Assembly: GCA_039187315.1 (NCBI GenBank) | Contig: JBCCZQ010000041.1 | Location: forward strand, 1-28,906 | From: JANQQZ01 sp039187315 | GTDB lineage: Bacteria > Planctomycetota > Phycisphaerae > Phycisphaerales > UBA1924 | DNA: 28,906 nt | Direction of reading: 5' to 3' | Shown: positions 14,919 to 22,512 of the stretch, in pieces | Layout: the number at the start of each line of letters is the position of its first letter | Position numbering within the stretch: the first letter of the stretch is position 1 | The notes under the pieces: model-generated | Seen by the model: the letters and a program-made list of their open reading frames with translations, nothing else | The model's database searches: none | What the model was told of the DNA's origin: nothing | Made by a program: the position numbers and the translations under genes

Positions 14919-15358
14919 GGTGCAAGGCTCCATGTCTTCGACACGCTTGCGCCTTCTGAGTGCACGATGTCGACGCGCAAGTGATCTGAGTTCGGATCGA
15001 ACGTCCAAGATAGGCTGCTGATCTCACCGATCAGCATGCGCTTGCGACCATCGATGACACGCGAGAGCGTATCACCGTCAAACTCGACAGAAACGCTCGT
15101 ACGGTCGGCGCGGAAGACGGTTAGAGACTGTGATTCGATTACAACCGAGCGATCGAGCCGCGTACCACGATCACGGCTCTCGAGATTGCGGCCGACCTCT
15201 CGCACCGCGGCTTCGGCGGCCGTCTGCCATGCCAGCGGAACCGCTGCATCAGGAAGTATGCCGGTGGCTGAACGAACTGTTCCAGCTAGCACAATTGCCA
15301 TCGCCGAGAGCAGCGTCATCGAAAGCAGCACTTCGAGCAGTGTCAGCCCATGTCTCAT
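14915..15358 (-). CDS. gspJ: GspJ-like minor pseudopilin
   Basis: The 147-residue product has a short leader and a type IV prepilin signal (MRHGLTLLEVLLSMTLLSAM): cleavage after Gly4 gives a mature Leu1 with Glu5, followed by a hydrophobic helix. The C-terminal part is a beta-rich pseudopilin head. It is shorter than typical GspJ (around 190-200). The name is taken from its place between the gspI-like gene and gspK (order G-H-I-J-K), so I/J could be interchanged. Start and stop both overlap neighbours by 4 bases. Confidence 0.75.
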   Translation of the reverse strand: MRHGLTLLEVLLSMTLLSAMAIVLAGTVRSATGILPDAAVPLAWQTAAEAAVREVGRNLESRDRGTRLDRSVVIESQSLTVFRADRTSVSVEFDGDTLSRVIDGRKRMLIGEISSLSWTFDPNSDHLRVDIVHSEGASVSKTWSLAP

Positions 15359-15726
15359 GGCACAGATCCGGTCGGCTTGGTTTGCTGTTCCTCAGTGACA
15401 GGTTCGAAACGCGTCAAGACAATGGCATTCTGTAGGAACTCAAATCGACCAAGTCCTCCCGGACAGTCCGGGCACGGTCGGCGTGTGATCATGGTTCCGT
15501 TGGCTGTGTATTCGATATGACCGGTTTCCCACGTGTGCAGCGGAGCCGCGAGCTCACCGACCGCGTCTTCGATGGATAGGGTGGCCTGATCGATCGAAGC
15601 AAGTCCAGGATCGATCTCAGCGGCGGCCCTTACATCACGGGCAAGACCTACGACCGCAACGCTCAACATCGCGAGGAGTGCGAGCGCGAGTATGACCTCG
15701 ATCAGCGTGATCCCGTGGCGGGTCAT
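15355..15726 (-). CDS. gspI: GspI-like minor pseudopilin
   Basis: The 123-residue product begins MTRHGITLIEVILALALLAM, with cleavage after Gly5, mature Ile1 and Glu5. The head domain is small and contains a CxxC pair (PCPDCPGG) that could form a disulfide. The frame stays open for 10 more codons, but the ATG at 15726 overlaps the gspH stop as ATGA and gives the correct short leader. GspI is a pseudopilus tip subunit; the I assignment depends on gene order. Confidence 0.75.
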   Translation of the reverse strand: MTRHGITLIEVILALALLAMLSVAVVGLARDVRAAAEIDPGLASIDQATLSIEDAVGELAAPLHTWETGHIEYTANGTMITRRPCPDCPGGLGRFEFLQNAIVLTRFEPVTEEQQTKPTGSVP

Positions 15727-16163
15727 GGCACGCCGCTCCGCGCGATGTACGACCAACCGGTCAGCCCCGCCACCTGAAGCGTGACTTGAAGCTCTCCGTT
15801 CGGTGCGAATCCCGCTGTGTAGTCAAGTGTCTGTCCAAGGCGATCGTACACGATCCTCTCAACGGCTTCGCCGTCGACAGTGAGCGACACGGGTCTGATG
15901 GCAACCTCTTCCACTGGATCGGACGCTGTGAGAGCGAGGATCACGACGGTATCGCTCTGTTGACCGAGTACGAGAACGCGAGGGCCATCGATCCGCGATG
16001 CGATGCGAGCACGCTGGTCCAAGACCTGGAGCAGACGGGCCGCTTGCATCGGTGAACCGCGACGCTGCATGATGGCCCCGGCGACGGCTGCGGAGACAAG
16101 CGCGATGAGCACCAGCACGGCAAGCAGCTCGATAAGTGTGAATCCAGGTCTCTTGCCCTGCAT
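15723..16163 (-). CDS. gspH: GspH-like minor pseudopilin
   Basis: The 146-residue product begins MQGKRPGFTLIELLAVLVLI, a textbook prepilin signal with Gly|Phe and Glu5. The rest is beta-rich (VVILALTASDPVEEVAIRPV), as in the GspH/FimT head that links the GspG shaft to the tip complex. A GTG one codon upstream is in frame; I chose the ATG at 16163 because its first base is the last base of the gspG stop (TGATG), giving tight coupling. Confidence 0.78.
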   Translation of the reverse strand: MQGKRPGFTLIELLAVLVLIALVSAAVAGAIMQRRGSPMQAARLLQVLDQRARIASRIDGPRVLVLGQQSDTVVILALTASDPVEEVAIRPVSLTVDGEAVERIVYDRLGQTLDYTAGFAPNGELQVTLQVAGLTGWSYIARSGVP

Positions 16164-16606
16164 CACTCGATGCCTCGGAGGTTGATGGAGGATATATCGG
16201 TATCGGGTCCCGCACCGCCCTCGGCGCGGTCCTCCCCGAGCGATATGACTTCATAAGGATGCCCATCCGGTCCTGGAACAACGAGGTAGTAGGGCTCTCC
16301 CCAAGGATCCAGCAGCCGATCGGGACCGAGGTAATACGGCGATGATGGCAACGCAACGCCATCCGTGAGTGCTGCGAGCCCGGTGCTCGTATCCGGGTAG
16401 CCGTCGTGCTCAATCCGGTAGAGCTCGAGCCGCTCGACGATGATGCCTATTCCCGTTTTTGCGAGTTCTTGCTTGCCCTTGCTGAACGCGCCGCCGAAGC
16501 CGACCGCGAGCGTCCCGGCGAGGAGCCCAAGGATGACGACCACCGCGAGAACCTCGACGAGTGTCATGCCCTGGCCAAATCGGTAGCGGACGGTGAGAAT
16601 GCTCAT
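16163..16606 (-). CDS. gspG: GspG major pseudopilin
   Basis: The 147-residue product is the shaft subunit of the T2SS pseudopilus. The prepilin motif is GQGMTLVEVLAVVVILGLL (cleavage Gly|Met, Glu5). The C-terminal motif DPWGEPYYLVVPG, followed by PYEVISLGEDRAEGGAGPDT and DISS, is the hallmark GspG calcium-binding loop and Trp turn. Length matches the family (about 140). The first base of the gspH start is shared with its stop. Of the five pseudopilin genes this is the surest. Confidence 0.93.
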   Translation of the reverse strand: MSILTVRYRFGQGMTLVEVLAVVVILGLLAGTLAVGFGGAFSKGKQELAKTGIGIIVERLELYRIEHDGYPDTSTGLAALTDGVALPSSPYYLGPDRLLDPWGEPYYLVVPGPDGHPYEVISLGEDRAEGGAGPDTDISSINLRGIE

Positions 16607-16607
16607 G

Positions 16608-17843
16608 TCAAATCAGTTCCTGAAGACGTATCAATGGCAAGACGGCGGCAAGCACGACGAGGCCGACGATGACGCTCATCAGCAGAATGCCCGCGGGCTC
16701 CATATACGAAGACAACCGCTCAACCGCCCGGTCAGCCTGTTGGTCGTAGCGGTCCGCGAGCCGGCGGAGCATGGTCGGTAGCTCGCCGGCGTCTTGTCCG
16801 ATGGAGAGCAGCCGATGGAACGCGGGGTCGAACCAGACCCCATCGTCGAATGCGTCAGAGAGCTCTTCGCCCTGTTCGATCCTGTCAACGACACCCGTAA
16901 CGGTCTGGCGCAAATGGCTCGAGCACGGACCGCGGATTGTTGACGAAGCGATCCGGAGCGCCTCGATCAGCGGGACCCCGGTCGCGGTAAGATCCGCGAC
17001 GCTGCGCGCGAGTGATGCGAGCATGGGCATCACAAGCAAAGAGGGCACGTGTCGTGCGAAGAAACCCGGTGCGATACGGCTGCTTTGCCATCGCGATACG
17101 AGTACAGCGGTTGTTAGAATAAAGATAGCCGCTGTGAGGACGATTCCGATAGCAACGCCATTGCTCAGCCACATTCCAATGCGCATCACAGCCCTTGTCA
17201 GCCCGGGAACGGCGATATCGGCACCCTGGAGCATGCCAGCAATGGGGGGTAGAGTCTGCGTTCCCAGGATGGCTGTGACCACTGTCGCTATCAGCAGTAC
17301 CAAGATCGGATAGCTCATCGCGCCGATCAGCTTGGTACGGAACGCCGAGCTATCCGTGTGCCTGGACGCAAGGCGCTCCAGGGCTGGAGCGAGCTGCCCC
17401 TGCCGCATGCCGGCTCGGATGATCGCAGCATCGAACGTATCGAACCAGCTCAGCCGAGATTCAATCGACGAATCGAACGACTTTCCGCTGGCGATATCGT
17501 GCTCCAGGGCGAGAGTTAGATGCCGGATTTTTGCGGGGACTCGGCGGTCCTGGGCGAGCACCACCAGAGCACGCCGGAGCGGTAACCCCGAACTCACAAG
17601 GACTGAAAGCCCTTCAAACACAGCGCCTCGGGAATCTGCACGCCGGCTCCGCTGCCATCGCTGCAGCACGGAGGGCGTCTCTGCAGTGTGCGTGCTCTTC
17701 CGGACTTGAACCCGCCGCAGATCCAGCAGTTGGAGATCGAGGCCTCGAAGCTCGAGTCGTGCGGTGGGAGCATCAACCGCCTCCAGCACGCCGGTCTTCC
17801 GCTCGCCCGTCTGGGACGACGCCTTGTAACGGAACGTCGGCAT
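16608..17843 (-). CDS. gspF: GspF T2SS inner-membrane platform protein
   Basis: The 411-residue product starts MPTFRYKASSQTGERKTGVL, the usual GspF opening, followed by two tandem GspF domains (first around 65-190, with VLVSSGLPLRRALVVLAQD; second around 270-390, with LTATGVPLIEALRIASS and GQDAGELPTMLRRLADRYDQ). Membrane helices are seen at about 175-195, 220-245 and near the C-terminus (ILLMSVIVGLVVLAAVLPLI). Length is typical (about 400). It is the core protein that the ATPase turns or pushes to add pseudopilins. It starts 2 bases after the gspE stop. Confidence 0.92.
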   Translation of the reverse strand: MPTFRYKASSQTGERKTGVLEAVDAPTARLELRGLDLQLLDLRRVQVRKSTHTAETPSVLQRWQRSRRADSRGAVFEGLSVLVSSGLPLRRALVVLAQDRRVPAKIRHLTLALEHDIASGKSFDSSIESRLSWFDTFDAAIIRAGMRQGQLAPALERLASRHTDSSAFRTKLIGAMSYPILVLLIATVVTAILGTQTLPPIAGMLQGADIAVPGLTRAVMRIGMWLSNGVAIGIVLTAAIFILTTAVLVSRWQSSRIAPGFFARHVPSLLVMPMLASLARSVADLTATGVPLIEALRIASSTIRGPCSSHLRQTVTGVVDRIEQGEELSDAFDDGVWFDPAFHRLLSIGQDAGELPTMLRRLADRYDQQADRAVERLSSYMEPAGILLMSVIVGLVVLAAVLPLIRLQELI

Positions 17844-17845
17844 GG

Positions 17846-19315
17846 CTACAAGCTCAGCACCACTCTGTCGACTTCGGCTCGGGTCGTACGGCCTTCGTCG
17901 ACCAGGAGAAGCCCATGATCCCGGAGCGAGACCATCCCCTCATCCTTGGCTGCGTACCGTAGGCGTAGCTGATCTTCGGCATGCATCGTCTGCGTCCGGA
18001 TCGTATCAGACATCATAAGGAGTTCATAGATGCCGGTACGACCACGGTAGCCGGTTCCGTGGCACGCTTGGCATCCTTCGCCGCCGCACGCCGCGTGAGT
18101 GAGCCGCACGAGCCGCTGAGCGAGCACTGCGGAGAGCGAGGCCCCGATCAAGTACGGTTCGATGCCGAGGTCGATCAGCCGTGTAATAGCGCTGGGCGCG
18201 TCGTTCGTATGAAGCGTCGAGAACACCAGATGCCCGGTCAAACTCGATTGCACCGCGATGCGCGCGGTCTCTTCGTCCCGGATCTCGCCGATCATGATCA
18301 CGTCGGGATCCTGGCGGAGGATGTGGCGGAGCCCGCTGGCGAATGTCACGCCTTTTTTTGTGCTCACCTGGCTCTGACTTACACCGACAGCGGCATCTGA
18401 GAGATCACACTCGATCGGGTCTTCGATCGTCATGATGTTCTGATGCGGTCTTGTGCTTGCGATCCAGCGGAGTGTTGCGTAGAGCGTCGTACTCTTGCCG
18501 GACCCAGTCGGACCTGTGACCAGCGTCATCCCGTGCGAGCGTGATGCCAGGTCAATCAACGATGCCCTCAGATCTTCAGGCATGCCCAGAGCATCAAATG
18601 ACTGCAAGCCCTCATCTCGCTCATTGTCCAGGAGCCGGATGACGACACGCTCACCGTGGCTGGTGGGCAGCGTACTGATCCGGAGGTCGATTGATCTGCC
18701 ACCGGCGGCCCTGTCGCCGAGTGTGACCGAGGCCCGCCCATCCTGGGGGAGCCGGCTTTCGGCGATATCAAGGTCCGCGAGCACCTTGATCCGGCTTGTC
18801 ACTCCGGACGCGAATTCGCCAGGGATCGACTGTGTGGTCACAAGCACGCCATCAACACGCACGCGGACAAGCGTTTCCGTTGCCGTTGGCTGTAGGTGAA
18901 TATCACTCGCACCGCGTGTGAGCGCGCTAAACAGCCCAGCATCCACGAACCGTGCCGCATCACCTTTATGCGCAAGGGTAAGCAGATCATGATCTGCATC
19001 GTGTATAGTAGATACAGATGCAGACGTAGATGTGCTTTCCATGGGGCCTGCAGCATCTGTGTAGGCTACATCGATGCGCTCAGCCAGCGGCTCCGCCTGG
19101 ACCTCTTCGATTGCAATCTGTCGTTCCAACTCCGATCCGATATTGTGTGGAATCCAAGGCGGCGTGGTGGAACACACCTGCAGCAGCTCGGTGCCGTCTT
19201 GGCACAACCCGCACGAAAGCACGAGGTGTTCCCTGGCGAACCTATGTGAAATCCGTCTCAAGAAGTCATCGGACGGCAGCCCCGCTTCGTCGATTGTGCC
19301 ATGGTCAGAGTTCAT
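17846..19315 (-). CDS. gspE: GspE T2SS secretion ATPase
   Basis: The 489-residue product powers pseudopilus assembly from the cytoplasm. The N-terminal ~120 residues are diverged. The catalytic region has GASDIHLQP, SRIKVLADLDIAESRLPQDG, Walker A TLVTGPTGSGKSTTLY (~262-277), Asp box MTIEDPIEC, Walker B-region DPDVIMIGEIRDEETA (~332-347) and the His box VFSTLHTNDAPSAITRL. The zinc-binding insert is reduced: instead of two CxxC pairs about 30 residues apart there is ACGGEGCQACHGTGYRGRTG, with three close cysteines. An A7 run (T7 at 18353-18359 on the plus strand) in the STKKG codons is unusual in this GC-rich gene. It overlaps gspD by 4 bases (ATGA). Confidence 0.93.
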   Translation of the reverse strand: MNSDHGTIDEAGLPSDDFLRRISHRFAREHLVLSCGLCQDGTELLQVCSTTPPWIPHNIGSELERQIAIEEVQAEPLAERIDVAYTDAAGPMESTSTSASVSTIHDADHDLLTLAHKGDAARFVDAGLFSALTRGASDIHLQPTATETLVRVRVDGVLVTTQSIPGEFASGVTSRIKVLADLDIAESRLPQDGRASVTLGDRAAGGRSIDLRISTLPTSHGERVVIRLLDNERDEGLQSFDALGMPEDLRASLIDLASRSHGMTLVTGPTGSGKSTTLYATLRWIASTRPHQNIMTIEDPIECDLSDAAVGVSQSQVSTKKGVTFASGLRHILRQDPDVIMIGEIRDEETARIAVQSSLTGHLVFSTLHTNDAPSAITRLIDLGIEPYLIGASLSAVLAQRLVRLTHAACGGEGCQACHGTGYRGRTGIYELLMMSDTIRTQTMHAEDQLRLRYAAKDEGMVSLRDHGLLLVDEGRTTRAEVDRVVLSL

Positions 19316-21486
19316 CGCATGATCCGTGGCTCAACGCCCGGCCAGTCCGACGGAATCCCGATATCTGTGGCTAGTGCTTCGCTCGCGTATCGAAGTCGTT
19401 CGAGCATCGGATCGCGATAGATATTGGCTCTGATAAGGACGTAGAAGCGTGTCCGTGAATCTGAGATCGACCGAGTCTTGAACAGTTCGCCGAGCCATGG
19501 GATCGAGCCCAGCAGGGGGATCCTCGACTCACCCTCACCCTCCGTTGTGAGTTCGATACCTCCGAGAGCGACTGTGTAACCGTCGGGGATCGTCACCGCG
19601 CTACTGAGTTGGTTCTGCTGGCGCGGCGGCGGTGTCGATGGGTCTGAGCTCTCGCCAACAAACGAGCTCAGCGTCACAGAGTAGTTCAGGATCAATCGAT
19701 CTCCCGCAAGTATCTGCGGGGCAACAGAAATGTTCGTACCTGCGTCTTCGAATCCGCCGAAGCTTGTAGTCGCGACCGTGTCACTCGCGTTGAGGCTCGT
19801 GACTGGCTGCTGGAGCACGCTGTTGAAATCTGCGGATTGATTGTTCGAGACAAGCACCGACGGCATGCTGAGGATCCTTCCGTCGTTGACAGTCTCAAGC
19901 GCTTGGACTAATACGCTGAAATCTCCGGGATCAAGTACAACCCCAGTGAAACCGGGACCCGCCCCGGGCAGAGCCGATGAGCCAGCCTGTAGCCCTATCC
20001 CAAAGAGGCTGCTGAGCCGGATCGTTGTCCCGTCGGTGATCTCGACCTTGTCGATTTCGATGCCGAGATCGAGTGTTTGCGATTCGGTGAGGCTGAGCAG
20101 GAGTACCTCTAGCCGTACCTGTGTGGTAGGTACATCCAGATCGGCAACCAGTCTACGGATCTGCTCGATTTCGAGAGGGGTTCCGATCACAAGGAGAGAG
20201 TTCGTTTCGTCGTCGACACTGATGGCTTGGTTCGTGGCAGACTCTGGAGAGGAACTTGTTGGCTCGACATCGAACGCAGCATCCGATGAACCAGGATCTT
20301 CAGAGGATCGGTGAGCCTGTAGATCGTTCACTGTCGAGCCACTGAGTGCGGCAAGTGTGACCTCAAGATCAGCGGCGAGCTGCTCAGCACTGCGGTGCCG
20401 GATCGGAATGCTCCGTAGTGATCTTCTTGTACCTTGTGAGGGACTCTGTGCATCAGTGATAATTTCTGCGAGCAGCGCGTGCCCACCATCGTCTGTCCAG
20501 ACTGTCAAAGAGTCAGTAAGTGGATTGGCGAATGCTCTGAGGCTATCACGGGCGGGGTCAGAGGCCAGAAGCGCAGATTCGAAGATATCTCGCAATCGAG
20601 CAGGCGACACTCCGGTGATCTGGTATGTATCTGAGTAAACACGAGCGGGCTGCATGACATCCTGAATAATCGATCGCCAGAACTTTATTTCCCGTTCTGG
20701 AGCAGTGACGATGACAGACTCATCATCGGTTCCGGCTGTCAAAACACCGCTTGTCGTGCGAGCACCAAGCGTCGCGCGAGCTCGTGCGATGGACTGCACA
20801 GCTTCGATTACTTCGGGCGCACTCCCTTTCGAAACCGGATGCGCTTTAACAATAACTTGATCATCCAGGGCTCGGACAGATTCTAGCAGCCCGAGAAACA
20901 GTTCTACGCGATCACGTCTGCCGCCAATGAATAGATCACCGGTCGCTTCGGAGAATTCGATAGACGTACCCGATTGTGATCCTGGCGATAGTTGTCCAAT
21001 GCTCACATCTGCGATGCTACGGACTGCATCCACGGCGATCGACTCAAGAGAAAGACGAAGTTTTACATAGCTCGTGATGCGATCGTGATCAAGGCGACCG
21101 TTGGATTGCTTTAGTGCGGATAGCTGGTATGCATCACTTTCTTGAACGATCTGGTAACTAAAATCGGATGCTTCTGATGAGATGATGACGAGGCTGTTCC
21201 CATGGAGCGAGCTGTGGATCAGCGGCCAGAGTACATCAGTGCTTGCAGGCTCGGGCGTTCGAATCGTCAATGAGATAGATTCTAGATCGCTGGAATCGTA
21301 TGTCATGACTATGCCAGATCTGGATGCCGCGTAGTCGACAACGCGCGATAAGGGGAGTTGTCCCGCCAGCGTGACGCGGGACTCAGGTTCTTGCGCGGCT
21401 GACCGATTCATGGTGCTGAGCACCAGAAAGCAGAACACTGCTCCCAAATACGCCAACCGCATGGACCGTGGGTCGCGCACTGGCAT
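19312..21486 (-). CDS. gspD: GspD outer-membrane secretin
   Basis: The 724-residue product forms the outer-membrane channel. The frame is open 37 codons upstream, but the ATG at 21486 is preceded by AGGGGA, starts 22 bases after the previous stop and gives a proper signal peptide (AYLGAVFCFLVLSTMNRSAA). N0/N1-like modules follow (~40-460, e.g. GQLPLSRVVDYAASRSGIVM, then SVDDETNSLLVIGTPLEIEQ), then the secretin domain: RLEVLLLSLTESQTLDLGIE, LSMPSVLVSNNQSADFNSVL, SAVTIPDGYTVALGGIE and the signature RIPLLGSIPWLGELFKT near the end. There is no obvious C-terminal pilotin-binding tail. It is larger than typical GspD (about 650). Confidence 0.92.
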   Translation of the reverse strand: MPVRDPRSMRLAYLGAVFCFLVLSTMNRSAAQEPESRVTLAGQLPLSRVVDYAASRSGIVMTYDSSDLESISLTIRTPEPASTDVLWPLIHSSLHGNSLVIISSEASDFSYQIVQESDAYQLSALKQSNGRLDHDRITSYVKLRLSLESIAVDAVRSIADVSIGQLSPGSQSGTSIEFSEATGDLFIGGRRDRVELFLGLLESVRALDDQVIVKAHPVSKGSAPEVIEAVQSIARARATLGARTTSGVLTAGTDDESVIVTAPEREIKFWRSIIQDVMQPARVYSDTYQITGVSPARLRDIFESALLASDPARDSLRAFANPLTDSLTVWTDDGGHALLAEIITDAQSPSQGTRRSLRSIPIRHRSAEQLAADLEVTLAALSGSTVNDLQAHRSSEDPGSSDAAFDVEPTSSSPESATNQAISVDDETNSLLVIGTPLEIEQIRRLVADLDVPTTQVRLEVLLLSLTESQTLDLGIEIDKVEITDGTTIRLSSLFGIGLQAGSSALPGAGPGFTGVVLDPGDFSVLVQALETVNDGRILSMPSVLVSNNQSADFNSVLQQPVTSLNASDTVATTSFGGFEDAGTNISVAPQILAGDRLILNYSVTLSSFVGESSDPSTPPPRQQNQLSSAVTIPDGYTVALGGIELTTEGEGESRIPLLGSIPWLGELFKTRSISDSRTRFYVLIRANIYRDPMLERLRYASEALATDIGIPSDWPGVEPRIMR

Positions 21487-21508
21487 CGTCCCCTGGAATG
21501 CTGATGGG

Positions 21509-22318
21509 TTACTCTTCGATCGCCTCAATCGCGGCTCTCCACGCATCTTGGATCGCCGCAAGTCTCCCGTTGAAGTCCACGGACGCGGCGACAACATCCT
21601 GGTTCATTCCTGCAGCATCAACCACGCTTCTTGCCTCCGGTGGCGCATCGCGATCGGAGTCTGCTTCAGCGTTCTGCACGATCCTGCATGCCTGTGCAAG
21701 CTCGGCGGCTTGCTCATCGGTCCACTCCGCGGCTCCGAACCTTGCCGGGAGCCCTGTACTGGCGTTTTGGTGGCAGTTGTGGAACCTACGTGCCTGGTCG
21801 CTGTTGAGCAGCGCGAGCGATGGCGTGCTGACAGCCTCGAGCTGGAGCTGCCGTGCGGCTCGGGCCGCTGCGAGGCGCTGACGAGCGGCATCAGCTTCCT
21901 GCCGTGTTCCAGGCTCACGGCGGAGGGCATCGAGCGCTGCGTGTGCGCTGGCAATCTCGTTCTGCGTGGTTCGGAGTGATTCGGCGCGTGCTTCGGCGAC
22001 CATGACGGCTTGGCTGATGACGTTGCGTGCCTCGGCCGCTGTCAGTCCAGCAACGGCGAGCGGTTCGGGCTGGATGCCTGCCTCGGCAATCGCCCCAGCG
22101 ACGACCTCTTTGAGAGACAGCGGCACACGGTCTTGTACACCTGTTTGGGTGGATAGCCCTTGATCCTGAATATATGTCACATAAGTCAGTGCTGAGACCG
22201 CAGCTCCCAATATCAAGGTTGCGAGTGTGATCGTCAGCACGGAACCGTGTCTTAGCGACCACCCTAAAGTGGTCATTATTCCATGATTTATGCCCTGTTT
22301 TGGGTGTACCTGACTCAT
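21509..22318 (-). CDS. Coiled-coil inner-membrane protein of unknown function, first gene of the T2SS operon
   Basis: The 269-residue product has one membrane helix near residues 27-48 (SVLTITLATLILGAAVSALT) and a periplasmic part rich in Ala/Arg/Glu with strong coiled-coil character (about residues 88-165: LRTTQNEIASAHAALDALRR, then QEADAARQRLAAARAARQL). A downstream pair of cysteines (FHNCHQN, QACRIVQ) may form a disulfide. I do not recognise the family. It precedes gspD by 22 bases, so it is likely a lineage-specific T2SS accessory, for example a secretin- or substrate-handling factor. The ATG at 22318 is chosen because CAGAAAGGACACCCTG precedes it, the same 16 bases as before gspL; an in-frame ATG at 22339 is less well placed. 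Confidence 0.65.
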   Translation of the reverse strand: MSQVHPKQGINHGIMTTLGWSLRHGSVLTITLATLILGAAVSALTYVTYIQDQGLSTQTGVQDRVPLSLKEVVAGAIAEAGIQPEPLAVAGLTAAEARNVISQAVMVAEARAESLRTTQNEIASAHAALDALRREPGTRQEADAARQRLAAARAARQLQLEAVSTPSLALLNSDQARRFHNCHQNASTGLPARFGAAEWTDEQAAELAQACRIVQNAEADSDRDAPPEARSVVDAAGMNQDVVAASVDFNGRLAAIQDAWRAAIEAIEE

Positions 22319-22320
22319 CC

Positions 22321-22336
22321 CAGGGTGTCCTTTCTG
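22321..22336 (-). repeat. 16-base repeat at first-gene translation start (copy 2)
   Basis: CAGAAAGGACACCCTG on the minus strand, two bases before the ATG at 22318. It is identical to the sequence in front of the gspL-like gene in the same operon. Confidence 0.7.
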
Positions 22337-22339
22337 CAT

Positions 22340-22512
22340 GGTGCTTGTGATTGAAGGCTAAGAAGAATCAGGTGCATGACGCAAGGCGTTTGGCGCAAAG
22401 TTTATAAAAATATCTCTGCATAGGGCTATCGCTAGGCAGGTCATTTCTGGTAGCGTCGAAGTCGCAAACAGACGCGTTGCAGCGTCGGCTGTGGATGCGA
22501 AGGAGATGCGCG
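22340..22512. promoter_or_regulatory. Divergent promoter region between T2SS operon and RHS gene
   Basis: About 170 bases separate the two divergent transcription units. The only AT-rich core is around 22400-22413 (GTTTATAAAAATATC), a likely place for -10 elements. TTGGCG (22390-22395) could be a plus-strand -35 box, but no well-spaced consensus -10 follows, so I do not assign a specific promoter. Divergent control from one region would co-regulate the secretion machine and the large secreted protein. Confidence 0.35.
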
